From the NCBI RefSeq assembly GCF_014297575.1, contig NZ_CP060412.1:124001-188000 (forward strand): a stretch of 64,000 nucleotides of DNA, given 5' to 3'. The DNA is from Dyella telluris (lineage in GTDB: Bacteria; Pseudomonadota; Gammaproteobacteria; Xanthomonadales; Rhodanobacteraceae). Under the pieces are notes generated by a model, which was not told the DNA's origin, ran no database searches, and worked only from the letters and a program-made list of their open reading frames with translations. Positions 47,338 through 61,576 of the stretch are shown in pieces. Position 1 is the first letter of the stretch; each line of letters opens with the position of its first letter. The translations under genes were made by a program, and so were the position numbers.

Positions 47338-47634
47338 ATGGCACTTTCCCCCTCGCAGCGCCGTTACCTGCGCAGCCTTGCGCACGATCTGAACCCGGTC
47401 ATCCTGATGGGCGCCAAGGGCGCCACCGAGGCCGTGCTCAAGGAGCTGGACCTGGCCCTGTCCCACCACGAGCTGGTCAAGGTGAAGCTCTCCGGTGGCG
47501 ACAAGGACGAGCGCCAGGAGCAGATCGACTACCTCATCGAAGGCACCCGGGCCGAAAGCGTGCAGCAGATCGGCCACATTGTGGTGCTGTTCCGCCGCAA
47601 CGAGGACGAGCCCAAGCTCGCCCTGCCGCGCTGA
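47338..47634 (+). CDS. yhbY: Ribosome assembly RNA-binding protein YhbY
   Basis: 98 aa CRM-domain protein; binds pre-50S particles. The GxxG loop is MGAKGATE, with the C-terminal [11 protein letters not shown] strand. Divergent from rlmE as in many gammaproteobacteria. Confidence 0.95.
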   Translation: MALSPSQRRYLRSLAHDLNPVILMGAKGATEAVLKELDLALSHHELVKVKLSGGDKDERQEQIDYLIEGTRAESVQQIGHIVVLFRRNEDEPKLALPR

Positions 47635-47644
47635 GGCATCGCTG

Positions 47645-48019
47645 ATGGATCTGTCGCTCGACCGCCCCGGCAGCTACCTGTTCGTGCGCCGCGTGGACAC
47701 GCGCAGCATCACCGTGGTGGACCGCGAACTCACCGCGAGCTTTCTGCTCTCGCCCGAGCGCGCCGTGGAGAACTGGCCGGTCAACGCATCGGGCCAGCTT
47801 GATGCCAGCCACGTGGATGCCATTCTCGAGCTCAAGCCGGAAGTGGTGCTGCTGGGCACCGGCGAGCGCCAGGTGTTCCCTGCCCCCGCCTTCATGGCCG
47901 GCCTGCTCCGCAAGGGAGTGGGCGTGGAAGTAATGGACAACGCCGCCGCCGCGCGCACCTACGACCTGCTTGCTGGCGAAAGCCGCCGCGTGGTTGCCGC
48001 GTTCATTCTTCCGGGCTGA
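47645..48019 (+). CDS. Mth938-like domain protein (DUF498)
   Basis: 124 aa. [67 protein letters not shown] is the pattern of the Mth938 fold, also found in the complex I assembly factor NDUFAF3. Role in bacteria is not clear. Ten bases after yhbY, likely co-transcribed. Confidence 0.88.
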   Translation: MDLSLDRPGSYLFVRRVDTRSITVVDRELTASFLLSPERAVENWPVNASGQLDASHVDAILELKPEVVLLGTGERQVFPAPAFMAGLLRKGVGVEVMDNAAAARTYDLLAGESRRVVAAFILPG

Positions 48020-48033
48020 CAACCCCGCCATGC

Positions 48034-48119
48034 TGTAGGAGCGCACCCTGTGCGCGACAGCAGCCTGGCAGGATCACTGCACCCTCCAACGCCGGTCGCG
48101 CACAGGGTGCGCTCCTACA
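48034..48119. repeat. Palindromic intergenic repeat (REP-like)
   Basis: Perfect 25-bp inverted arms (48034-48058, 48095-48119) beginning TGTAGGAGCGCACC, with a 36-base loop. Between two convergent genes, where it may end transcription from both sides. A second copy is at 52707-52789. Confidence 0.85.
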
Positions 48120-48133
48120 AGGGGCGACTGCCC

Positions 48134-49114
48134 TTAGCGTGAGGGCAGATAACCCAGTGGATCGACCGGGTTGCCGTCCTTGCGGATCTGGAACTGCAGT
48201 TCATCGCGCGATGCGCCGGTGGAACCCATCTCGGCGATCTGCTGGCCGGCGGTGACGCGCTGACCTTCCTTCACCAGGCGCTTGCTGTTGTGGCCATAGG
48301 CCGACAGGTAGCTGTCGTTGTGCTTCACGATGACCAGCTCGCCATAGCCCACCAGGCCGTTGCCGCTGTACACGACCACGCCATCGGCGGCTGCACGGAC
48401 CGGGTCACCGGCCTTGCCGCCGATCTCGATGCCGGGAATGGCATCGCCTGACTGGAACCGCTTGATGAGCGTGCCGTCTGCCGGCCAGCGCCAGGTCACG
48501 CCGCCGTTGTTGCGGGTGCCGCCGGCAGCCACCGGGGTGGGCGGTGCCGGGGGCGGTGTATTGCTGGCCGTGGCGGCCGGGGCGCCGGCCACGGGAACCA
48601 CGGGCGTGGTCACGGAGGCGGGGGCCTGGGTGGCGGCATGGGCAGGCGCGGACTGCGCGGCGACCTCGGCGGCGACTTCGGCTGCCGGGCTCGATGCCGT
48701 TGCCGTTGGCGCCGGCTGGGTTCCCGGTGCAGGCGTTGCAACATGCGCCGGTGCCGACGGCTTGCCGGTGGCGACGACAACCGGGGCGGCGTGGGTCGCC
48801 ACCGGGGCGGCAGCGGGCTTGCCGCTACCTGCCGGAGCGAGTTTCAGCTCTTGGCCCGGCCAGATCGTGTATGGCGAATCGATGTGGTTCCAGCCCGCGA
48901 GATCGCGAACGTCCACGCGATTGCGGAAAGCGATGGAGTACAGCGTGTCGCCCTTCACCACCTTGTAGGTGCCGCCCGGCGCGGGGCGCGCGGCAGGCGT
49001 GACAACGCTCGGCGAGCTGCTGGCCGCCGGTTCCACGACCACGGATCGCTGGGTGCCACAGGCCGCCAGCAGGAGGACGGAGGTCAGACTCAGTGACCGG
49101 AGATATCCATTCAT
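48134..49114 (-). CDS. nlpD: Murein hydrolase activator NlpD
   Basis: 326 aa. Lipoprotein signal with lipobox LLLAAC, LysM domain (YKVVKGDTLYSIAFRNRVDVRDLAGWN), long Ala/Pro/Thr linker, C-terminal M23 domain (GVVVYSGNGLVGYGELVIVKHNDSYLSAYGHN). In NlpD the M23 site is degenerate; it activates amidases for cell separation. Start MNGYLRSL chosen for the signal peptide. In the surE-pcm-yqaA-nlpD order typical of Xanthomonadales. Confidence 0.93.
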   Translation of the reverse strand: MNGYLRSLSLTSVLLLAACGTQRSVVVEPAASSSPSVVTPAARPAPGGTYKVVKGDTLYSIAFRNRVDVRDLAGWNHIDSPYTIWPGQELKLAPAGSGKPAAAPVATHAAPVVVATGKPSAPAHVATPAPGTQPAPTATASSPAAEVAAEVAAQSAPAHAATQAPASVTTPVVPVAGAPAATASNTPPPAPPTPVAAGGTRNNGGVTWRWPADGTLIKRFQSGDAIPGIEIGGKAGDPVRAAADGVVVYSGNGLVGYGELVIVKHNDSYLSAYGHNSKRLVKEGQRVTAGQQIAEMGSTGASRDELQFQIRKDGNPVDPLGYLPSR

Positions 49115-49191
49115 GTCGGTCAGCATAACGAGGCGCCGCGGTATTTTCATGCGTACTGCGCCGACGGGACGTGTCGCCCGTCGGCATCGGT

Positions 49192-49800
49192 TCAACGTGA
49201 CAGGAACCACCAGGCCGCCAGCGCCGCCAGGATGATCAGCGCCGCCCAGCCGATCCACTCGATGTGCTTGTGCAGGATGCGCTCGGCGCGCTCACCGAAC
49301 AGGCGAATCAGCAGGGCCAGCAGCCACACGCGCTTGCCACGACCCACCGCCATGCAGACCAGGAACGGAATGACCGGCACGCCGACAATACCGGCCGCCC
49401 ACGTCACGAACTTCATCGGCACCACCGGCTGCAGGGCCGCCAGCGCCAGCACCACCATCAGGCCAAGCCAATGCTGGTTCATCTGCATGCGCAGGTTGTC
49501 CACGCCTTTCTCGATGGGCGCCAGCAGGTGCAGGCTATCGAGCAGCGGCGAAAGCGCGTGAAAGGCCCAGTGGCCCAGCGCATAACCCACCAGCGAACCC
49601 AGCAGCGAGAACAGCAGGCTGATGTTGGCGTAGAAGAACGCCTTGTGGCGCTTGCCGAGCATCATCGGCGCCAGCATCACTTCCGGCATGATGGGGAAGA
49701 TGAAGGCTTCGACGAAACTCAGGCCACACAGGTAATACACGGCCTTGGGATCGCGCGCCCAGGTGAGTGCACGCGCGTACAGCGGTCCGAACAGACGCAT
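49192..49800 (-). CDS. YqaA/DedA-like membrane protein
   Basis: 202 aa, VTT-domain (SNARE-associated) family with about four spans. FIFPIMPEVMLAPMMLG and AALQPVVPMKFVTWAAGIVGVPVIPF hold the conserved re-entrant Pro/Gly segments. Family members move lipids or protect the membrane potential. Between pcm and nlpD. Confidence 0.88.
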   Translation of the reverse strand: MRLFGPLYARALTWARDPKAVYYLCGLSFVEAFIFPIMPEVMLAPMMLGKRHKAFFYANISLLFSLLGSLVGYALGHWAFHALSPLLDSLHLLAPIEKGVDNLRMQMNQHWLGLMVVLALAALQPVVPMKFVTWAAGIVGVPVIPFLVCMAVGRGKRVWLLALLIRLFGERAERILHKHIEWIGWAALIILAALAAWWFLSR

Positions 49801-49825
49801 TCTCAGTCGCTTCCTTGTTGGCGCA

Positions 49826-50476
49826 TCAGCCGATGCCGCCGAGCAGCGGCACGAAACTGACGGCAGCTAGTTCTTCCTGGACGAAATCGCCCTGCCCGTC
49901 GCCGCGCATGCGGATCAGCGTCTGATTGCTCGGTGAACCCACCGGTGCCACCAGTACGCCGGTGGGGCTGAGCTGATCGAGCACCGCGTGCGGAATGGCA
50001 TCGCCGGCCGCGGTGAGGATGATGGCGTCGAACGGCGCCTCATCGGCCCAGCCCAGCTTGCCGTCGTCGTGCCGCGAGCGGATGTTGGTAAGGCCGAGCT
50101 GACGGAAACGGCGACGGGCCTGCCGCAGCAATTCCTCGATGCGCTCCACCGTATAGACCTGCGGCACCAGCTGCGCCAGCACCACGGCCTGGTAACCCGA
50201 ACCCGTGCCGATCTCCAGCACCTTCCGCGGCATGCCCTGCTTCGCATCGAAGTGCTCGAGCAGCGCTTCAGTCATGCGCGCCACCACCCACGGCTGGGAG
50301 ATGGTCTGGCCATGGCCGATGGGCAGCGCCGTGTTTTCGTAAGCGCGCGAGTGCAGCGCCTGATCGATGAAGTGGTGACGCGGCGTATTGCGGATCACGT
50401 CGATCACGCGCTGGTCGCGGATGCCCTCTTCCTTCAGCTTCACGGCCAGGCGGTCGCGCGCGCGTTGCGAGGTCAT
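49826..50476 (-). CDS. pcm: Protein-L-isoaspartate O-methyltransferase
   Basis: 216 aa starting [10 protein letters not shown], chosen for AAGGCGAGGG upstream and match to the family length; a start 45 bases earlier is possible. Repairs isoaspartyl residues using SAM. Motifs: [49 protein letters not shown]. Adjacent to surE as usual. Confidence 0.95.
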   Translation of the reverse strand: MTSQRARDRLAVKLKEEGIRDQRVIDVIRNTPRHHFIDQALHSRAYENTALPIGHGQTISQPWVVARMTEALLEHFDAKQGMPRKVLEIGTGSGYQAVVLAQLVPQVYTVERIEELLRQARRRFRQLGLTNIRSRHDDGKLGWADEAPFDAIILTAAGDAIPHAVLDQLSPTGVLVAPVGSPSNQTLIRMRGDGQGDFVQEELAAVSFVPLLGGIG

Positions 50477-50525
50477 GCCCTCGCCTTTCAATGCCGATGG
50501 TGGCAACGGATGCACGTTCATGCCC

Positions 50526-51320
50526 TCACGCCGCCTCGCCCGCCGTCTTGCTGCCCGCCACGCCCTCGTTCAGCGCACCCACCCAGCTGCTGACCTTTTC
50601 CAGCGCCTGGAAGCGCGTCAGGTCCACGTGGATGGGCGTCACGGAGACGTAGCCGCGGTGCACGGCGTTGAAATCCGTACCGGGGCCGGCATCGTCGACA
50701 TCACCCGCCGGGCCGATCCACCAGATTTCCTTGCCGCGCGGATCCTTCTGCCTGATGCACGGCTCGGCGCGATGGCGCTTGCCCAGCCGCGTGACTTCAA
50801 AGCCGCGGATCTGATCCCACGGCAGGTCCGGCACGTTGACGTTGAGGATGGTGTCCGCCGGGAGCGGATCGACGCTCAGACGCTGCATCAGCAACAGCAC
50901 GGCATTGGCCGCCGAGTCGTAGTGCTCGCCCTTGTGATCCTTGCTGACCAGCGACACGGCAATGGCGGGCAAGCCGAGGAAGCGCCCTTCCATCGCGGCC
51001 GACACCGTGCCGGAATAAATCACGTCATCGCCAAGGTTGGCCGAGTTGTTGATGCCGGAGACGACCATGTCGGGTTCGTGATCCAGCATGCCGGCCAGTG
51101 CCAGATGCACGCAGTCCGTCGGCGTGCCGGCGACACGGTAGTAACCGTTGTCCATGCGCAGCGCACGGATGGGTGCGTCGAGAGTGAGGGAATTGCTTGC
51201 GCCGGAGCGGTCGCGGTCAGGCGCCACTACGGTCACCTGGCCGATCGCGCCGAGGCGCTCGGCGAGCACGCGGATGCCCGGTGCATCCACGCCATCGTCG
51301 TTGCTTACCAGAACTCGCAT
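50526..51320 (-). CDS. surE: 5'/3'-nucleotidase SurE
   Basis: 264 aa. Metal-dependent nucleotidase for stationary-phase survival. [56 protein letters not shown] are the active-site loops. Begins a surE-pcm-yqaA-nlpD run. Confidence 0.97.
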   Translation of the reverse strand: MRVLVSNDDGVDAPGIRVLAERLGAIGQVTVVAPDRDRSGASNSLTLDAPIRALRMDNGYYRVAGTPTDCVHLALAGMLDHEPDMVVSGINNSANLGDDVIYSGTVSAAMEGRFLGLPAIAVSLVSKDHKGEHYDSAANAVLLLMQRLSVDPLPADTILNVNVPDLPWDQIRGFEVTRLGKRHRAEPCIRQKDPRGKEIWWIGPAGDVDDAGPGTDFNAVHRGYVSVTPIHVDLTRFQALEKVSSWVGALNEGVAGSKTAGEAA

Positions 51321-51518
51321 GATGATCCGTTCAAAGCCAGTCGCGGCGGCGCTGCCTGGGCAGCACTCGCCGGCTCAAGCCTGAAGTCTACCGGACCGGG
51401 CCGGCGGTTTCACATCACGTCGGCTCACGTTTCAGAAGCCTGACATCGCCGCGCCCGCGCTCGTCGACTCAGCCCCGGCGCGACACCGCCGGCACGCGGG
51501 TGCATTAGGATTCAAGCC

Positions 51519-52064
51519 ATGAAACCGCGCCAGCCCAGCCCCATCTCCGACGACGACGCCCGCCTGTTCCGCGACGCCATCGGTGAGGTGACGCCCCTCG
51601 CCCCGGTGGAACCCGCGCCCTCCGTACCCAAGCCCGAACCGCTGCCTCGCATGCTGGAAGCTGACGAAGCGGCGGTGCCCGGCGAACTGCTGGACATGGC
51701 CTTCGACCCCACCCTGCTCGAAGTGGGCGAAGAACTGAGCTACTTGCGGGATGGCTATCCGCCCAAGCTGCTGCGCCAGCTAAAACGCGGCCAGTTCAGC
51801 ATCCAGGACGAAATCGACCTGCACCAGATGAACGCGGCCACGGCCCAGGCCGTGATCGCGGACTTCCTGGCCGAGGCGAAGCACAACGGCATCCGCTGCG
51901 TGCGGATCGTGCATGGCAAGGGGTTGCGCTCGCGCGCGACGGGGCCGGTGCTGAAAGTGCTCACCGATCGCCTGTTGCGGCGTCGGGATGATGTGGTGGC
52001 GTTTGCGTCGGCGCGGCCGATGCAGGGGGGGACGGGGGCGGTGGTTGTGTTGTTGAAGGGGTGA
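51519..52064 (+). CDS. Smr-domain protein
   Basis: 181 aa. Acidic, Pro-rich N-terminal half, then a C-terminal Smr domain: IDLHQMNAATAQAVIADFLAEAKHNGIRCVRIVHGKGLRSR with HGKG, as in MutS2 and SmrA nucleases. Divergent from surE. Substrate not defined. Confidence 0.9.
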   Translation: MKPRQPSPISDDDARLFRDAIGEVTPLAPVEPAPSVPKPEPLPRMLEADEAAVPGELLDMAFDPTLLEVGEELSYLRDGYPPKLLRQLKRGQFSIQDEIDLHQMNAATAQAVIADFLAEAKHNGIRCVRIVHGKGLRSRATGPVLKVLTDRLLRRRDDVVAFASARPMQGGTGAVVVLLKG

Positions 52065-52256
52065 TGGGGCGGGGTTTGTGCTTGGGCGCCTGGGCGGGTT
52101 GCCGGGAAGTGGTGTTGCCTCGCCATTGCATGGAGAGCTGTCGTTTCGGGGTGCTCCACAAAGAGGGGTGAGGACCGGAGGCAGTCTGGAGCAGGTGAAG
52201 GGTTGGCCGTCCGGAGCCTCTGACGTTGAGTCGTGCCTCGCCACATCATCGAAACC

Positions 52257-52425
52257 GTCATCCCAGCGGAGGCTGGGATCCAGTGACTTTGTTCTGGGCC
52301 TTCGGTAGTCATGCCGGCGCCAGGTTGCCGCTTACGCAGCGGAGGCGTTTCGACCTCCTGCCGGAGGCCGAGTCACTTTTCTTTTGCTGGCCCAAAAGAA
52401 AAGTAACCCAAAGAAAATGGCCTTA
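52257..52425 (+). repeat. Composite intergenic repeat, copy A
   Basis: Order: small hairpin with GGGATCC, TCCAGTGACTTTGTTCT, GGCCTTCGGT, a GC hairpin, CGACCTCCTGCCGGAGGCCG, then an AAAAGAAAAGTAACC-rich end. The same order occurs inverted as copy B 615 bases away. Confidence 0.75.
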
Positions 52426-52706
52426 AGAGCTGGCAGCATTCCGGTGAGATAAGCCCGAACGGTTGAGGAACGTTGTTGCTTGGCAACCTCCGCCTCTACA
52501 CAGCGGGTACTTCCAAGCGCTTCGCAACGCGCCGAAGCGCTGAGGACTTAACGCGGAGCGTCGTGCCGCTGCGCGGCCCTTCCTTCCATGCCACTAGGTC
52601 GTTCACGTTGAACATCACCTGTCGCTCGTCCTCTCCCGTTCGGGAGAGGACTGGGGTGAGCACTGAGGCGAGAAAGAAACGGGCTTCACACGGTGCGAGA
52701 CACCCC

Positions 52707-52789
52707 TGTAGGAGCGCACCTTGTGCGCGACCGCAGCGCCATGTCGATACCGCTCCGTCAGGCTGTCGCGCACAGGGTGCGCTCCTACA
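52707..52789. repeat. Palindromic intergenic repeat (REP-like), second copy
   Basis: 25-base arms starting TGTAGGAGCGCACC (52707-52731 and 52765-52789), one mismatch between arms. Same family as 48034-48119. Confidence 0.85.
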
Positions 52790-53039
52790 GAGAAGCTGAG
52801 TCGGCACGCGATGCACCTCCGCGCCATGCGACGCGATGTGCAGCTCCGCTGCACGAGCCGTCGGCTCTGTGCTTTTGACCTTCCGGCCCCCTTGAGCGGC
52901 GGTGAGGGGCGGACGACAGGCCCGCAGGGGGATCGGCAGGGATGCCGATCCCTTTTCGACAGGACATGGATGTCCTGTCGAAAAGCCCGGCCGACCCTCA
53001 CGGACCGGCCGGCTCCACCGGCCGGCGCCGCGATGGGGG

Positions 53040-53230
53040 TGCCTTTTCTTTTGGTTACTTTTGACGCGAAGCTAATCCCCGTGGGACTTTGGGCAAGCAA
53101 AGAAAAGTGACCCGGCCTCCGGCAGGAGGTCGGAACGCCCGCCGCGTAGGCGACCAGGTGGCGGAAACGCGCGAGACCGAAGGCCAAGAACAAAGTCACT
53201 GGACCCCTGCCTACGCAGGGGTGACGGCTA
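53040..53230 (-). repeat. Composite intergenic repeat, copy B (inverted)
   Basis: Reverse complement has the same block order as copy A, with an insertion of about 20 bases in the A/G-rich end. Copies A and B bracket a 615-base segment that includes a REP-like palindrome. Confidence 0.75.
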
Positions 53231-53288
53231 AAGAAGGAAACGGTGAGGCGAGCCGCCGCTCCCCACACAGGGAGAAAGACCAACCGGA

Positions 53289-54305
53289 TTAACCGGTGCG
53301 CGCCAACTCCCGCACCACCGTCGTCGCATACGCGCCCGCCTGCAACTCAAAACTCAACTCCAGCGAGGTGTCATCCAGCCACCGCCACTGCAGGTTCTGC
53401 GGAATCATGCGCAGCGCCCTGCGCTCCTGATCCATCTTCGCCGCCACCAGACCATCGGCAAGGTCTGCATTCTCCGCCGCCATGGCATTCTCCAGCGCGG
53501 CCACTTCCCCCTGCGCGGGCACGTCACCACGACCCCACAGGGGCCCCGACGGATGGATGTCTCCGGTCGCCAGGCGCTGCGACAACGTCTCGTCGAACGG
53601 CTCGGGCCCAAACCACGAGCGTGACCCGGCGAGCGACCAGATTTCGCCTTCCATCGGCGAATCCCACGCATCGCGCTCCACGCGCGCGGCGAGCACGGCG
53701 TTGAAGATGTGCGAGCGCGCGGCCGACAGCAGGAAGTGCCGCTTGTCGCGATCCACGCGACGTCCCGCAAACATCGCGCGCGCCTGCGCCACGTTGCCAC
53801 CTTCGCGCCCGAAACGCTGTTCGCCGAAGTAGTTGGGCACGCCGCGCTGGGCGATCTGCCTGAGCACCTGTTCGGCCACGGCGCGATCACCATCGACCTG
53901 GCGCAGCACCAGCACGAAGCGATTGCCGCGCAGGGCGCCGCGCTTGAGCTTGCGCTTGTGGCGGGTCACTGCGAGTACTTTCACGCCTTCTGTGGTGAGC
54001 GTCGACCAGTCCGGATCGGGCTTGCCGGCCAGTTGCACGGAAAACGTCTGGCGCGTGACGGCGTGACGATCCTTCAGGCCGGCGTAGCCCACGTTGAGCG
54101 GAGGAATGCCGGCGAACTTGGCCAGCTCCTTGGCCACCCAGTCGGTATTGGCGCCGCGCTTTTCCACCCACAGCAGCGCGTGCTCGCCTTCGCCGTCAGC
54201 GTCGTAACCGAGGATCTCCTCGACCTGGAAATCTTCGGGAGCGCTGCGCAGCACGGCGGTCAGCGGCGGGTTGCCATAGGCATAAGGCAGTTCGATATCG
54301 GACAT
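53289..54305 (-). CDS. truD: tRNA pseudouridine(13) synthase TruD
   Basis: 338 aa starting MSDIELPYAYG. Makes pseudouridine 13 in tRNA-Glu. Motifs: FQVEEILGYDADGEGEHALLWVEKRG, GYAGLKDRHAVTRQTFSV with the catalytic Asp, and GVPNYFGEQRFGREGGN. Part of the pyrG-to-truD gene run. Confidence 0.96.
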   Translation of the reverse strand: MSDIELPYAYGNPPLTAVLRSAPEDFQVEEILGYDADGEGEHALLWVEKRGANTDWVAKELAKFAGIPPLNVGYAGLKDRHAVTRQTFSVQLAGKPDPDWSTLTTEGVKVLAVTRHKRKLKRGALRGNRFVLVLRQVDGDRAVAEQVLRQIAQRGVPNYFGEQRFGREGGNVAQARAMFAGRRVDRDKRHFLLSAARSHIFNAVLAARVERDAWDSPMEGEIWSLAGSRSWFGPEPFDETLSQRLATGDIHPSGPLWGRGDVPAQGEVAALENAMAAENADLADGLVAAKMDQERRALRMIPQNLQWRWLDDTSLELSFELQAGAYATTVVRELARTG

Positions 54306-54361
54306 GGGACTCCACCGGCTTGGCCGGCTCATGGATCGAAAACATCGCGCGAAGACGCGTA

Positions 54362-55780
54362 TTACATCAGGAACAGCGTGGCGAGGCCGAGAAAGATGAA
54401 GAAGCCGCCCGAATCGGTCATGGCGGTGATCAGCACGCTGGAACCCAGTGCCGGGTCGCGCCCCAGTCGCATCATCAACAGCGGGATGCCGACGCCGCAG
54501 AACGCAGCCAGCACCAGGTTGAGCGTCATGGCCGCGGTCATCACCGCGCCCAGCCAGAAGTTGTCGTAGAGCAGCCAGGCCACCACGCCAATCACGCTAC
54601 CCCAGACCACGCCATTGATCAGGGCAACGGCAATTTCCTTGCGCCACAGCCGCCGCGCACTGGCCGGGGTGATCTGGTCCAGCGCGAGGGCCCGCACGAT
54701 CATGGTGATGGTCTGGTTGCCGGAGTTGCCGCCGATGCCGGCGACGATGGGCATCAACGCGGCCAGTGCCACCAGATGCTGGATCGAACCTTCGAACAGG
54801 CCGATGACACGGGAGGCGATGAAGGCCGTGACCAGGTTGATCGCCAGCCACGCCCAGCGGTTGCGGATGGATTTCCACACCGAGGCGAACACGTCTTCTT
54901 CTTCGCGCAGGCCGCCACGGCTCAGCGCCTCGCTTTCACTCTCTTCGCGCAGCACGTCCACCATCGCATCGATGGTGATGCGGCCGATCAGGTGGCCGCT
55001 GCCGTCCACCACCGGCGCGGTGACCAGGTCATAGCGTTCGAACGCCTGGGCCGTTTCGTAGGCGTCGTCTTCCGGATGGAAGGTGTTGACGTCGGGCGCC
55101 ATCACCTCGCTGACCGGGCGGTCCGGCGAATTGACCAGCAGCCAGTGCAGCGGGAGCACGCCGGTAAGCAGATTGTCGTGATTGACCACGAACAGCTTAT
55201 CGGTTTGCGCGGGCAGTTCGTCGAAGCGTCGCAGGTAACGCAATACGGTTTCGAGGCTGATGTCTTCGCGGATGGTGACCATCTCAAAGTCCATCAACGC
55301 ACCGACCTGATCTTCCGGATAGGACAGCGCCGCCTGCACGCGCTCGCGCTGCTGCGCATCCAGGCTCGCCATGAGCTCGGGCAGCACTTCGGTGGGCAGA
55401 TCCTCAACGAGGTCGGCGAGCTCGTCGGCATCCAGCGGCTCCACCGCCGCGAGAATCTCGCGCTCGTCCATGTCCGCGATCAGCGACTCGCGCACCGCAT
55501 CGGACACTTCGAGCAGGATTTCGCCGTCGCGATCAGCCTTCACCCGCTGCCATACCGCCAGTCGATCCACCAGCGGCAAGGCTTCGAGAATGGTGGCGAT
55601 ATCGGCCGGATGCAGCGCATCCAGCAAGGCCTGCAGCCGGGCCTGAGCTTCGCGGAAGCCCTCGTCGCCATCAGGCTCGGGCAACTGCCCGAGGCCGCGC
55701 ACACGCCTCAGCAGTTCGCCGATATGGTCCAGCTGATCATGCAGACGCGAGGCCGAACCGCGGCCTGCTGTCTCGCTCAT
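54362..55780 (-). CDS. mgtE: Magnesium transporter MgtE
   Basis: 472 aa. N-terminal helical repeat domain ([18 protein letters not shown]), CBS pair ([37 protein letters not shown]), then five membrane helices with [25 protein letters not shown], the Mg pore motif. Inserted between ispF and truD with a four-base overlap with ispF. Confidence 0.95.
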   Translation of the reverse strand: MSETAGRGSASRLHDQLDHIGELLRRVRGLGQLPEPDGDEGFREAQARLQALLDALHPADIATILEALPLVDRLAVWQRVKADRDGEILLEVSDAVRESLIADMDEREILAAVEPLDADELADLVEDLPTEVLPELMASLDAQQRERVQAALSYPEDQVGALMDFEMVTIREDISLETVLRYLRRFDELPAQTDKLFVVNHDNLLTGVLPLHWLLVNSPDRPVSEVMAPDVNTFHPEDDAYETAQAFERYDLVTAPVVDGSGHLIGRITIDAMVDVLREESESEALSRGGLREEEDVFASVWKSIRNRWAWLAINLVTAFIASRVIGLFEGSIQHLVALAALMPIVAGIGGNSGNQTITMIVRALALDQITPASARRLWRKEIAVALINGVVWGSVIGVVAWLLYDNFWLGAVMTAAMTLNLVLAAFCGVGIPLLMMRLGRDPALGSSVLITAMTDSGGFFIFLGLATLFLM

Positions 55781-56253
55781 GCCATGACCAGCAGCACGCA
55801 GGCCTGTGCCGCGATGCCCTCACCGCGACCGGTAAAGCCAAGCTTTTCGGTGGTGGTGGCCTTGATGCTGATGCGGTCGAGTTCGCAGCCCAACTCTTCG
55901 GCCACGGCTTCGCGCATGGCGAGTGAGTGCGGGCCGACCTTGGGCGCCTCGCAGATGACGGTGACATCGGCGTTGCCCAGCGCATAGCCCTGTTCGCGCA
56001 TCAATTTGGCGGCATGGCGCAGGAAGATCCGGCTATTGGCGTTGCGCCACTGCTCCTGGCTCGGCGGGAAGTGCCGGCCAATGTCACCCAACGCCAGCGC
56101 GCCGAAGATGGCATCGCACAGTGCATGAATCACCACGTCACCATCGGAATGTGCCACGACACCACGCGTGTGCGGCACGCGCACGCCACCCAGCATCACG
56201 TGGTCGCCGTCGCCGAAGATATGGACGTCAAAGCCCTGTCCGATCCGCATCAT
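55777..56253 (-). CDS. ispF: 2-C-methyl-D-erythritol 2,4-cyclodiphosphate synthase
   Basis: 158 aa. Non-mevalonate pathway of isoprenoids. [12 protein letters not shown] holds the zinc ligands, then [22 protein letters not shown], and [19 protein letters not shown]. Follows ispD. Confidence 0.97.
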   Translation of the reverse strand: MMRIGQGFDVHIFGDGDHVMLGGVRVPHTRGVVAHSDGDVVIHALCDAIFGALALGDIGRHFPPSQEQWRNANSRIFLRHAAKLMREQGYALGNADVTVICEAPKVGPHSLAMREAVAEELGCELDRISIKATTTEKLGFTGRGEGIAAQACVLLVMA

Positions 56254-56280
56254 GGGAACTCCTTGAAGCCCTGGCGGGCT

Positions 56281-56973
56281 TTACGTCATGCGCGACAACA
56301 GGAATTCGGCCAGTGCGAAATCCGTTGCCGTCGTAACCTTGATATTGTCTTCGGCGCCCTCGACCAGCAGCGGCGCGAAACCCGCGCGCTCCATGGCCAT
56401 CGCCTCGTCGCTCACGGTAATGCCGGCGGCATGCGCGGCATGCAATGCGGCCGACAGCTCAGCGCGACGGAACATCTGCGGCGTGAAGGCACGCCAGCGA
56501 TGATCGCGCGGCTCCGTGACCTCACTGCGACCCTCGTTGCCGGCACGCTTGAGCGTATCGCGCAGCGGCGCACCCAGCAGGCCACCGCCCGCAGGCATGC
56601 CCGCGTCCATCAGCCGGGTGATATCCGCCTCGCGTACGCACGGCCGCGCGGCATCGTGCACCAGCACGAAAGTGTCTTCAGCGACGTCCGCAGGCAAGGC
56701 GCGAACGCCAGCCAGCACCGAATCGCACCGCTCCGCGCCGCCGATGGTGGTGCGCACGGGCTTGCCATACAGGTCGTCGATACCCGGCCAATGGGTATCA
56801 CCCTCGCCCAGCACGACCATCAGCCCGGCGATGCGCGGATGCAGCGCCAGCCGCTCCAGCGTATGCAGGATCAACGGCCGTCCCGCCAACGGCAGGTATT
56901 GCTTGGGGATGCTGCCACCCACGCGCGTGCCGCGCCCCGCCGCCGGCACGACACACCAAAGTACCGCGCTCAT
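56281..56973 (-). CDS. ispD: 2-C-methyl-D-erythritol 4-phosphate cytidylyltransferase
   Basis: 230 aa. Nucleotide-binding start VVPAAGRGTRVGGSIPKQYLPLAG, TFVLVHDAARPCV, and DNIKVTTATDFALAE. Overlaps ftsB by four bases. Confidence 0.97.
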   Translation of the reverse strand: MSAVLWCVVPAAGRGTRVGGSIPKQYLPLAGRPLILHTLERLALHPRIAGLMVVLGEGDTHWPGIDDLYGKPVRTTIGGAERCDSVLAGVRALPADVAEDTFVLVHDAARPCVREADITRLMDAGMPAGGGLLGAPLRDTLKRAGNEGRSEVTEPRDHRWRAFTPQMFRRAELSAALHAAHAAGITVSDEAMAMERAGFAPLLVEGAEDNIKVTTATDFALAEFLLSRMT

Positions 56974-57296
56974 CGGGCGCCGTTGCTTGACGAGGCGGCA
57001 GCGGGTGCCGCTGCGGCGGCTGGCTTCTCGACCACCTGGTAGAACGTCTCGCCCGGCTTGATCAGGCCAAGCTCGGCGCGGGCGCGGGCCTCCACGGCCT
57101 GATCGCCGTGCTTGAGGTCGCTCACATCCGCACCGAGGGCCTGGTTGCGCTGGGTCAACCGGTCGTTGTCATCCCCTTGTTTCTTGACGGCGGCGCGAAG
57201 GGTTTCCACCTCGTGCACGCCGCCGTGACCGTTCCACAGTTTCACCTGCAGGGCGATCAACACAAGAATCAGGATCAGGGCGACCCAACGCAGCAT
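56970..57296 (-). CDS. ftsB: Cell division protein FtsB
   Basis: 108 aa. One membrane span (WVALILILVLIALQV), periplasmic coiled coil, and RARAELGLIKPGETFYQVVE, the family end. Divisome subunit with FtsL and FtsQ. Directly after eno, as is usual. Confidence 0.95.
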   Translation of the reverse strand: MLRWVALILILVLIALQVKLWNGHGGVHEVETLRAAVKKQGDDNDRLTQRNQALGADVSDLKHGDQAVEARARAELGLIKPGETFYQVVEKPAAAAAPAAASSSNGAR

Positions 57297-57311
57297 GGAC
57301 TAAGCGTCTCC

Positions 57312-61576
<4,265 letters not shown>

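Larger units (their letters stand above)
52065..53288. other. Repeat-rich intergenic region
   Basis: 1.2 kb without a credible gene. It holds an inverted pair of composite repeats, one REP-like palindrome, and a CCTCTCCCGTTCGGGAGAGG hairpin near 52631. Open frames here are inconsistent and match only the repeats. Confidence 0.75.

Noticed and set aside
52473..52878. Small coding genes in the intergenic region after the Smr gene
   Set aside because: The frames run through palindromic and composite repeats on both strands and lack ribosome sites.
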